Shown piece after piece: positions 33,501-42,500 of a stretch of 64,000 bases of DNA. The stretch's first letter is position 1; every line of letters starts with the position of its first letter. The DNA lies in assembly GCA_947561585.1 (NCBI GenBank), contig CANNZV010000500.1, forward strand, positions 124,001 through 188,000. The letters run 5' to 3'. A program made the position numbers and the translations under genes. The notes below the pieces were generated by a model. It was given only the letters and a program-made list of their open reading frames with translations. It was not told the DNA's origin and ran no database searches. The DNA comes from Caprella mutica (lineage: Eukaryota; Arthropoda; Malacostraca; Amphipoda; Caprellidae).

Positions 33501-35035
33501 TACCTATTTAATGTTGCTAATGTTCTTTTATTTCCCTGTACCTACTACCTATTTAATGTTGCTATGTTCTTTTATTTCCCTGTACCTACTACCTATTTAA
33601 TGTTGCTAATGTTCTTTTATTTCCCTTTACCTACTACCTATTTAATGTTGCTATGTTCTTTTATTTCCCTGTACCTACTACCTATTTAATGTTGCTAATG
33701 TTCTTTTATTTCCCTGTACCTACTACCTATTTAATGTTGCTAATGTTCTTTTATTTCCCTGTACCTACAACCTATTTAATGTTGCTAATGTTCTTTTATT
33801 TCCCTGTACCTACTACCTATTTAATGTTGCTAATGTTCTTTTATTTCCCTGTACCTACTACCTATTTAATGTTGCTAATGTTCTTTTATTTCCCTGTACC
33901 TACTACCTATTTAATGTTGCTAATGTTCTTTTATTTCCCTGTACCTACAACCTATTTAATGTTGCTGATGTCCTTATATTTCCCTGTACCTACTACCTAT
34001 TTAATGTTGCTAATGTCCTAACTGTTTATTTCAGAGTGTACAGCTCCACTACCAGTTACTCTTGCCTCTCACTCTCCAGTCTGTCAAGATAAAGAAATAC
34101 GAAGGTGAGGCAACTCTCTAACTCTTCATTCCTGCCATTAATGAATGTATTCAGTTTGAAATTAACAATGATTTTATATGATGTAGGGTGAGTTACGAAT
34201 TATTAGTCAGTTCTGCATCTTCGGTCTTATAAGAAAAAACGATATAATAATAATTTTAATTGGTATCCATGATACTTGCAGGTATCATGGATACCAATTG
34301 AAATAAATATTAAATAATTAATATTTTATCCTTTTGGTATCATGGATACCAATTGAAATAATTATTATTAGCTACATAGTTTTTCCTTCTAAGACCGAAG
34401 ATGTGGAACTGACTAATTATTTGTAACTTAGCTGAACTAGCTATTTGTTGAATTATGTTTTTTTATTTATTTTTTTGTTGTCAGATGATGCGGTTGTTTC
34501 TCCCGTTGAAGTGGATTGCCTCACCGTATCTGAAGAGTCACCTTCAGGATCTCCATTCCCCTCCACCCCCAGTCAGTCACCAAACAAGTTACACCCCTCC
34601 AGCAAACCCCCTCCCATTAGACAATCCCCCTCCCGGAGGCTGAATAACCTCCGCAAAGACCTCACTGGGATGTTCAAGAACACTTCTCAGCCCCGTCCCA
34701 ACTTTGAATGGTCTTCCTCCACCTCTAACGCCTCTCCTAACGACAATTCTACCGACTGTCTCAGCAGCAAACTGGCGAGTCTGACGATAGAAAAGGGAAG
34801 TAGCGCCAAGAAGTCACACGGTGTGACGATGAAAAATGACGTACCCGTGATTGTTGTAACTAATGAAGAACACTCTCATCAAAAAAGTAAAAGAAAGGCA
34901 GTGGGTAAGAAAACTGCAATCAAATCCTCACGACAGAGAAGTAAGAAAGAGTGTGAGAAAGAGAACAGGTCTCGCTCTTCTTCTCCTGAAATAATAACAA
35001 AAAGAGTTACCAGACGAAGAGCGGCAGCCAACTGA
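21517..35035 (+). CDS. Three rows/separase-N-terminus-like protein, 1509 aa, 14 exons
   Basis: Exons: 21517-21585, 21924-22121, 22695-24187, 24449-24803, 25157-25342, 26371-26527, 27725-27882, 28323-28560, 28804-28954, 29452-30043, 30294-30488, 31739-31855, 34035-34104, 34485-35035. Every junction is GT-AG and every phase matches, giving 1509 codons plus TGA. Residues 1-~1320 look all-helical with TPR-like stretches, e.g. GQPRIARAYLKSPMKIAHQL followed by CASIISLLAEVD. The last ~185 residues are disordered: SP-rich (PFPSTPSQSPNK, RQSPSRR), then a D-box-like RKDLTGMFKN (~1383), a KEN motif (~1485) and a basic end (KRVTRRRAAAN). No caspase-like His/Cys protease domain is present. In Drosophila separase is split into Three rows (helical) and Sse (protease); size, layout and degrons fit the Three rows half, which would act in sister-chromatid separation. 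The gene model is strong; the family call is an inference from fold and layout. Confidence 0.6.
25363..26082. mobile_element. hAT-like MITE with GGTTGTGAC ends and GCATGC-rich arms
   Basis: The left end TGAGGTTGTGACATCATGC and right end (inverse TAGGGTTGTAACGTGGCAT) begin 20 bp after a splice donor at 25343. Subterminal tandem GCATGCA..TATGC motifs occur on both sides. The flanking 8-mers GTTACTAG and GTCATTAG match 6 of 8, a decayed duplication. It explains the open frame running past the donor. Confidence 0.6.
26587..27289. mobile_element. Inverted-repeat element with AAAATTGATCGAA subrepeats
   Basis: Both ends are arrays of ~13-bp AAAATTGATCGAA-like units in inverse orientation (26587-26645 and 27195-27289). 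The interior (26940-27185) is a dispersed ~250-bp repeat present in inverse orientation at 32220-32470. Intronic; no ORF of note. Confidence 0.6.
27998..28322 (+). repeat. Thirteen 25-bp units, each carrying a 3' splice site
   Basis: The unit TACTCTCATTCACTTCTCTT + TCCAG is repeated 13 times, and the last one is the acceptor of the exon beginning TACTCTCACGGC at 28323. Each copy has a pyrimidine tract and CAG (early copies end in TACCAG, TTTCAG or TTACAG). A TTTTCAG directly before the first unit may be the ancestral acceptor. Using an acceptor 75, 150, 225 or 300 bp upstream keeps the frame and adds 25-aa blocks without stops. Confidence 0.9.
30105..30252 (+). repeat. Dispersed repeat GGGGCTCTATCCTGAA, two tandem copies; third at 31985-32077
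   Basis: Copies at 30110-30200 and 30200-30252 (partial), and again at 31985-32077, share CTCTATCCTGAAGCTGTCTG and GAACTGTTGTAATTTGGAT. All are intronic in the Three rows-like gene. Type unknown. Confidence 0.6.
30600..31590. mobile_element. ~990-bp inverted-repeat element with AGGAATTTTGCC ends
   Basis: Inverted arms of ~115 bp at 30600-30715 and 31480-31590 share AGGAATTTTGCC, GCGGA, TTTAAATTGGTA and ATGAGATGCAATTTACATAA with scattered changes. AT-rich interior without an ORF. No clear target duplication. Fills most of one intron. Confidence 0.7.
32220..32470 (-). repeat. Dispersed ~250-bp repeat, inverse of 26940-27185
   Basis: Shares GTCTGTTTCGGAACCAAA-, CATGAGCAAAGTCACTTA- and GAGTGCAGTCACTTACCAAG-like segments with 26940-27185 in opposite orientation. 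A short related piece (TAGCTTTTCTGCATC) is at 51850. Non-coding. Confidence 0.7.
32562..34019 (+). repeat. 45-bp minisatellite (~32 units) ending at a splice acceptor
   Basis: The unit encodes nothing credible, although being 15 codons long it leaves a frame open (LLMFFYFPVPTTYLM). From 33290 to 33660 units alternate 45 and 44 bp (GCTAATG versus GCTATG), an 89-bp higher-order repeat. The array ends 15 bp before the acceptor of the exon at 34035. Confidence 0.95.
34184..34430. mobile_element. MITE with palindromic GGTATCCATGATACC core
   Basis: Ends TAGGGTGAGTTACGAATTAT and its inverse (near TTATTTGTAACTTA) with CTTCGGTCTTA arms. The centre has a GGTATCCATGATAC / GTATCATGGATACC palindrome plus an extra half copy at 34335. 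It sits in the intron before the last exon of the Three rows-like gene. Confidence 0.75.
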
Positions 35036-35741
35036 CTAAATAAGTACCTAACTGGTGATATTCAAACTATTGTATAATGTTTTTCTAATATACCTTATAT
35101 ATTTGACTGTTTTTAAATATTTATATCTTTACATCATAGTATTTTTTTTTATTATTCGGCACATCCTTTTGTTGAAGAAAATGCTCCATTACAAAAAGTT
35201 ATTATTAATAGTAAAATGTAGCCTATGTGAAGTAGTCATTTTGATTTCTTGTCTTATTTTAACTCTGAACACAAATAACTAATCATTGGATTTATTTATT
35301 TAATGCTCCTAAATAGAAATCTGCGGAAGTAATTCATTTTTTAGATTAAATGTGCGACTATTTGAGCCTTTCTTATTTATTTCTATTAAGACTAATATTA
35401 TTAAATAGTGTTTGTAAGTCTCGCAATTCTGAATGAGATCCTAATAGGTTTTCTTGGGGAGATCTATTTTCTAAAAAAAATGGGTTCAATAAATTAGTTC
35501 AGTTAGCTCCTTGATGGTTAGATTGATATTCTTTTTATTTCCCATCAATTGATAGTACATTCATGACCTGTCTTACGAAAAGTTACTACGTGATGAAAGA
35601 ACTCTTTGTTTATATGCAAGATAAAAGTAGTCTTGTGGTCTCTACTGTTGTAATTCGGACAATCTTATCTAATTGATAAACCTACAGGCTACAATTTACT
35701 CAAGTCACATTTGAATGCCAACCTCATGTCTTGGTGCAATG
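35036..35741. other. 3' flank of the Three rows-like gene
   Basis: AT-rich; contains the probable 3'UTR. A 75-codon open frame at 35055-35282 is low-complexity and not supported. Nothing else recognised. Confidence 0.45.
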
Positions 35742-35749
35742 GAAATCAA

Positions 35750-35916
35750 TAGGGTTGTGACAATATGCTCTTTAAATCATAGATACCAAGAATATCACTG
35801 ACGAAGCCGTATCGAATACTATATACCGCTGGTTTAGAACGATTCAATACTTTAATTCTCTCCTTCTATAATATTTTCGGGATCTATGTTTTTAAGAGCA
35901 TATTGTCCCAACCCTA
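35750..35916. mobile_element. 167-bp hAT-like MITE, TAGGGTTG...CAACCCTA
   Basis: Ends TAGGGTTGTGACAATATGCT and the inverse AGCATATTGTCCCAACCCTA. The flanking 8-mers GAAATCAA and GAAATCAC differ at one base, as expected for an aged hAT duplication. A decayed relative is at 52980-53065. Confidence 0.85.
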
Positions 35917-35994
35917 GAAATCACTCAACCCTTTACTGACCAATTACTGATTTTTTTCAACATGCATTTTAGTAGGTACCTAATGGTCATAAGT

Positions 35995-36147
35995 AGGCTT
36001 GTGACAATATGCATTGTATGACCATCAATATTCAGTGTATATTCACATATGTTTTTTTAATAAAATGCATGTGCGTATCATAAAAAACATTAAGTGAATA
36101 TGCACTAACTATTTATGTGCATACAATGCATATTGTCACAAGCCTAC
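35995..36147. mobile_element. 153-bp hAT-like MITE, TAGGCTTG...CAAGCCTA
   Basis: Near-perfect arms TAGGCTTGTGACAATATGCA and the inverse TGCATATTGTCACAAGCCTA, related to the neighbouring 35750 element. Flanking 8-mers GTCATAAG and CTCATTAG match 6 of 8. Confidence 0.8.
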
Positions 36148-36362
36148 TCATTAGTGATCTCAACTCTCCCCAAACAATCATCCATAGTAGACTGGAACTG
36201 CAATGAAGTTCTAAATTGTCCTTCTTTAGTATTAACTCTCTCAATGTACTAATATTAGTAGGATAATGAGGGGTTGTTAATTTATTAATAATACCTCATA
36301 ATCTTTGAGACTCGTGAGATTCTCCCAATACAAATTCTGGTCCGTTAACAATTAACATATTA

Positions 36363-36672
36363 CAGTGAAATTCCTGAGTTTTGAAGTATTGGTTTCTTCG
36401 TAACTCAGGGACACTGATAGTTTTCTATGATTGAAATCTTAGAGAGAACTATAATCTTTGAGGGATAACCAGCATTAAATAAAGATGAGGATTTTTATTG
36501 ATGAAAATTACAAAAAAAAAGAACAATAATTCTTCAAGTCTCTGTATAATTTCCTAATAATAGGATATTTTCAGACATGACGTATATCCTTTTCTATCAT
36601 TTAAACATAGAAAATATTTCATAACTCAGGTCCTTCATTACTCGAGTCCTTCATAACTCAGAAGTTTTACTG
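36363..36672. mobile_element. TA-flanked MITE with CAGTGAAA-TCCTGAG ends (pogo/mariner-like)
   Basis: Flanked by TA (36361-36362, 36673-36674). Ends CAGTGAAATTCCTGAGTTTT and inverse CAGTAAAACTTCTGAGTTAT. A second copy of the family is at 59944-60193. Confidence 0.75.
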
Positions 36673-36679
36673 TATTAAT

Positions 36680-37985
36680 AAATTAGGTGAAACAGACTCT
36701 CCTAGAATGGCTACAGACGTAGCATTTGAAGTCAACTTTTATTTTGGAAAAGACCAACAAAAGCCAAAAAGGGCGGGACAAAATAGCACTCAATAATGTA
36801 TTTTTGTACTGGGTAAACACCCGTTACACATCACAAGAAAGAAGAGGAGCAAACATTTCCTTCAGCCATATTCAGTCTTCTAAACTATCCTACATTCATA
36901 TATCACATTCCGTTCATTACTTTAGTCATGACTCGAAAATCATACACCATCTTGAAGACCAGCGGTTCCCTTTAGAGTTCCCCAGCTATAAGCAGCGACA
37001 CTAAGTCATTGAATGGGTACACGGAAAACTGCCAGTCACTTATTGGCAATTTATGTACTTTTTGACTTATGATAAACACATTCTAAGAACATTTTAATTC
37101 ATAAAAACAGCGTTAGCCATTCTTCAAGTGATTAAGGAGACATCCATTTTTTAGTTATAACTAAATTTACTTCATATTCAATGGAAAATAGTATTTCAAC
37201 AAAGCTACTTCATTAAACACACAGTAAACCAAATTAAGTACACACAAATAAATTATAATTACCATTTTTAACTTATTAGTTAAGTCACGTACATTTGTAA
37301 AACATCTATAGTTATATATATCTATATAGGATTTTATATGTTTATAAGATTTATAATTTATATCTTGTATATTATAAATTAAGTGTATGTTGCATCACTT
37401 ATATGTATGTTCAATATTTATTACATTTACAATTATATTCTCCATAGCATTAACACTTTCATTTTTCCAATTTTAATTTATATGGAAAAGTATTATTAAT
37501 TTATATGTAATCCAATTCGATCGAGTGAAATTGTCAAAGAATTAGGTAGGTAATATCAGTTTGATAATCATAGATATGTTGTGTTGCAAATTCTAAATAT
37601 TTCACAAACATCATTCGAATTTGTTTTATAATGACTACAAGCGAATATTAAGCTTGAAGGCTTGGTCAATTATCAAATTACAAACAAAAATGAAATAATT
37701 AGACACTAAACCCGTTATAAACTAATGTAGAGATGCGTTGTGTAAACAAAGAAATTGTACTCTGTCCCAAATACAATCATTTCATTGTTTCCTCTTCTTT
37801 TAGTATTTTCTAAGGTTTTATTTTTCAATTTATATCATGTATTTCAGTATTTGATCTTTTACAGTAATATTCATTTAATAATATATTTTACTTATTTTTC
37901 CAATAAAAAAAATATATTTTTGTTTTGTATACTAAGTAAATATGAATGTTTTTACTAAACGAACGTCGTTTTTATATAAATCAAA
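36680..37985. other. Intergenic, no gene seen
   Basis: AT-rich. The open frame at 36726-37004 (92 codons) has no recognisable domain or splice context. Nothing else identified. Confidence 0.45.
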
Positions 37986-37991
37986 ACGCTA

Positions 37992-38867
37992 TCAGTATAG
38001 AACGCACTCAGTTGATGGCATCACTCTGCTATCAGCTCTCCTATTGGACGCGGCACAACCACAAATTCCATTACAGAGAGAAGAAGCGCTGTGATTGGCT
38101 ACTGCACCACGTTCATGATCCGGTCTAATTTCGTCACTTTGAATTGCATTAACAGTTTTCTTTGATTTGCACATCCGAGCAATGTGACCTGATTTTGAAC
38201 ACTTGTAGCAAGTTGATTTAATTGCAGGACAATCCTTAGCAACATGTTTATTCTGAGCACCACATCTAATGCAAGTGTAGTTCTTAGTAAAGGATGGTGT
38301 TTGCTCTACCTTATAGCTTTGAAGGAGTTCTGGCTTCAGATCAGCTGCATCACAAGCTAATTGTTCTAGAGTTTTGGCACGAATGATACACTCATTGAAA
38401 ATTTTGTCTTCGCACTCTTGTAAAAGTTGCCTTATTAAACTTGCTGAATTTAAACCGCTCACAAATATATCTCTGAGTAGTCTGTCGTGACAACAGTTCT
38501 TGTAATCACAATGAGAAGCTAAGTCATTAAGGCATTGAGCGTAGGTTTCAATGCTCTCACTTTGCTGTTGTTTGCGATTAATAAATTTCACCGCAGGCCC
38601 AATAACAGACTGTTTGACATCAAAATGGGCCAACAGATGGGTTTCGATGGTAGCGTAGGAGGCTTCTGACAGAAGAGTTGGTTTAATCCTCCGCTGAATA
38701 TCTGTTATTACTGAAACTGGTAGACTTCTGCATAGGAGATCAGCTTTCTGAGCCGCAGTTGTATCTTCAGCACTTAAGGTGGCGCTGTTTTGAACTTTGA
38801 ATCTTTCGAGAAACTCTTTAATAGTTTCTACGTCTGATTGAAATGGCGTAAATGTAGAAGAAGACAT
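37992..38867 (-). pseudogene. Ty3/Gypsy-type gag, truncated retroelement
   Basis: An open frame of 291 codons starting MSSSTFTPFQSDVE has the capsid-like pattern FINRKQQQSESIETYAQCLN and LASHCDY, then two zinc knuckles, CIRCGAQNKHVAKDC and CYKCSKSGHIARMC. This is typical of gag from insect Gypsy elements. No protease, reverse transcriptase or integrase follows on the minus strand below 37990, so the copy is cut off soon after gag. A primer-binding-site-like TGGCGACAAGG and a probable LTR precede it. Confidence 0.8.
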
Positions 38868-38929
38868 CTTAATTAAGCACTATTATCACAATTAATGAAT
38901 GTAAAGGTGCACAAATCCTTGTCGCCAAT

Positions 38930-39142
38930 TGTTATGTTTGTAATGAGGAGGATAAAGATACACGTCTTATGTAGTCAACGGTGAGTATGCAACTGCTTTA
39001 TTGAGTACGTACAGAGTTTGCTTGGACACATGAATAGGGACTTTACACAAACTCACCTACACAACAAATATGTCTTATGGTTATATTAATAAAATAAAGT
39101 CAAAGGGACGAGGGAATACATGGCGGCATACGAGAGGTATGT
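38930..39142 (-). mobile_element. Probable 5' LTR of the truncated Gypsy element
   Basis: Begins TGTTATGTTTG and ends near CCTACA (TG...CA form, reading either strand). It sits directly next to the ATTGGCGACAAGG leader of the gag element. No second LTR in the window confirms the boundary, so the outer end is approximate. Confidence 0.4.
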
Positions 39143-39541
39143 CCTACACCCGTTCAGGCCATCGAAATGGGCTTCTCTATTAGTGTTGATTGAATTAGAG
39201 CTTATTGCACCTTAAGCCCTAACTCAAAAATCAAGCATCAACTAATTCTCATCCAAATACCCCAATTTCATGATTAGTTTTACCAAGCCTGAAGGAATTC
39301 CTTCAGGCGAAACTGATCGTGAAGGAACCTTCATAGGAACAAGATTGAGTAATGCATGCACTATATTCATCCACAAAATGAGTTCCATGGTTTAAATGCC
39401 CAATTAATTCTTTTACGTTTTTTCTTCACGAAAAAAGTAAAGTTTTGTAACTTAAAATCCATGTTTTTAATCAACATAATTTATTGCAGATTATTTCATT
39501 TATTAGTTTTTACCTACAAGTCATAAAATGGGCTCTTCAAA

Positions 39542-42500
39542 ATGATAGCCATATTATTATTCAGGCTCCTGATGATTCAGATGGCGGTGAGTAATTTGCA
39601 AGATATTGACCAATTTAACATGAACATGTTAAATGTATCCATTCTATAATAACCTATTTATTTTCCCAGATCCAGTTTACTATGACTGCTGTTCTGGAAG
39701 GACGAACTTCTCACTACGTAAGAGATACAAATGTTAATAAAATAGGAACATTAACTATATAAATTATGAGTCTAGGACATTTCACCCACGGATATTTCAT
39801 CTAAGGACATTTCTTTCAACGGACATTTCATTCACGGACATTTCATCTACGTACAATTCATCCACGGATATTTCGTCCAACGGACATTTCATTCACAAAA
39901 ATTTCATCTACGGACATTTCATCCACGGACATTTCGTCCAACGGACATATTCCATTCACGGACATTTCGTCCACGAATTGCTTTATTTTGTATTTCAAAG
40001 TGTATATGCATATTTTCACCATTATTCACATTATTGTTCACTAATACATTAATAGGCAGGTGTAAATATATAATAATATAGTGATTTAAGCTGAAACATT
40101 TCATATGAACACATAAAAACATGTTTATCCATTGATTCCAGTTATAAAATTGGATATGCTAAACGATTTGACTGTATTTTTAAATTATTTCCATCCTCTA
40201 ATATTTTGAATTCATTAATGAGTTATGAGTATCCAAAATATGGAACTGAAATAACAGGGTAAAAGTGTGAAAACGTGAGAAAAAGACTAAAATAATTACA
40301 ATAGAGGTAAAAATAATAATTATATATGTTTTTATTATGTGTCCAAAATATAGGACAGTTAATTCGGACGTTTTCACATTTAAATAGTTAAACGTAACAA
40401 TAAAAAGTTCTAGCTATTTTTTATATAACATTTAATTATCATTCATTTGTTTAGAAATATATTATATATGTACGTGTATCAAGTATGAATTTTTATTTAT
40501 TAAAAATTCTGTTATAAAAAAACTAATTCATGTACCAATATTGCTTCTAATATCTGAGTAAAACTATTGATGTTTATTTAGATCTACTGAAGATCAGGCA
40601 CCCCAATATTTTGAGGGTCCCTTATCTTCAGTTGGGCTACGCTCGGGGTCCTTGATCTTCAGTTGGGTGTGGTATAAAAAATTGGGGTGCCAGATCTTCA
40701 ATTTTGGTCAAAGATAGCCGTAATGTAGTTTGTTGTATGCGCTAGTTTGTTGTACTGCACACTTCATGATTGTTTAATGACCTGACAGAGGGATATGGGG
40801 GGCGGCACGCCCCCCTTTACACATATATCAGCATTGAAGTAATAAATTGAAAATATATCGGAAACTGGTAAAAATATCCCAACTGCCAGGTCATTAATCA
40901 ATCATGAAGTGTGCAGTACAACAAACTAGCGGATGCAACAAACTACCATACTGTAACTTTACATTAATATTTACAATTATTAACCTAACCTATTCTTACA
41001 CTCGGGGTCCTTGATCTTCAGTTGGGTGTGTTTTAAAATATTGGGGTGTCTGATCTTCAATCGATCGTTTATTTTAGTTACAGTGAAATAGACACCACAA
41101 AAAATGTCTCTGTTTTCTATGTTTATGCACTATAATTACTTTGGTACATACCTCGCAATGATTACAGATTTTATAGGACCGGGTGTAATAAAGATAGGCC
41201 TGATTGAATATCATTAAAATAAAATTCTGTTGTGCCTGCCAGAAAGACCATGAATTTCTAACTATCATCAACAAAGGGTTTTTTCTACTTTTATATTGCA
41301 AAATAGATATATATATATATATATATCATATATAATATAAAATACATATACACATTATGAATATAGTACGAAATAGATCATTTCGTGGACGAAATGTTCG
41401 TACACGATAAATTATATTGTTGATATTTTTCATAATCATCCCGAAATGTTAAGTGATTTGTCATTCCAGGTATCACTTCTGGATCCATCTGGAACGGACT
41501 CAAGTGCACAGCGTATCACCTGCCCTGTATATTCGATCAGAATTCAAAATCTAACAACAAAATTCACCAAATACATAGTTTCAGAAGCTCAGTTCGATCT
41601 TGTTGCAGATTCAGATTGGACCGATGTATCTGCTGCCTCTTTCAAATTATGTGCCAGTGCAGCCAGTTCAGATAGTATGTAGTTGTGTAGTTGACACATC
41701 AAACATTGTCTAGGAAATTAGCTTCTAATCATTTTTCTTTATTAATCACAACAGATAAGAAAATGTTCATATGGAATGATGATGTGTGCCAAGTTTCTGA
41801 TTGGCTCTTCAATCGAGTGTCTGAACCTTGTAACAATGAGACATCCACTCTAGTCTAAATGATGGAACCTACAGGTGAGAAAAAGCAGCAATAGCTCATA
41901 CAAATAACGATATACTTTCACTGATTGCATTATACAATTGATAAAGCATTTACGTTTCACATCCAGATAATGCATCATCCTGCGAAACTGAATTCATAAT
42001 TCTTAATCACGGAGACTCTATAACAAAATCTATATGTGATGGACCACCAGATATGGATCTTACATGCGCGAATGGGAAGCTCTATGGATGTAAGTAAAAG
42101 AAACAAACTTACTTTTTATAAACAATTTGTACAATACCTTTGTAAAAATTCAGTAGAAGATTAGGTGATGTTCCCTCTTAATCTTCTATGGCCTCAGCAT
42201 GACTTTTTTCTGACTATTTATATTTAGCTAACATTATTTCATTGACATTGTATTATTTACCATTTTTTTTCTCAATCACTTTTAATATTTATTTCAGATG
42301 ATCCAGACAATAGACGAGTGACTCACGATGACGGGAATGGTTGCTTTGTCTTCCGATCTATTCCAAATAATGATCATGCACTTCAAGAGTCTATTTGTGG
42401 TGCAGGTCAAACATGCTACCCTAACACTGATTCTCAAATATCTGAATTGCTTCAAATACTCAAAGGCCAGTGAAAAATACCAGTTAATTTATGACTCATA

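Noticed and set aside
32569..34021. Hydrophobic open frames LLMFFYFPVPTTYLM repeated
   Set aside because: By-product of a 45-bp intronic minisatellite; splicing of the host gene removes it.
36726..37004. 92-codon open frame
   Set aside because: No domain, promoter or splice context; likely chance in AT-rich DNA.
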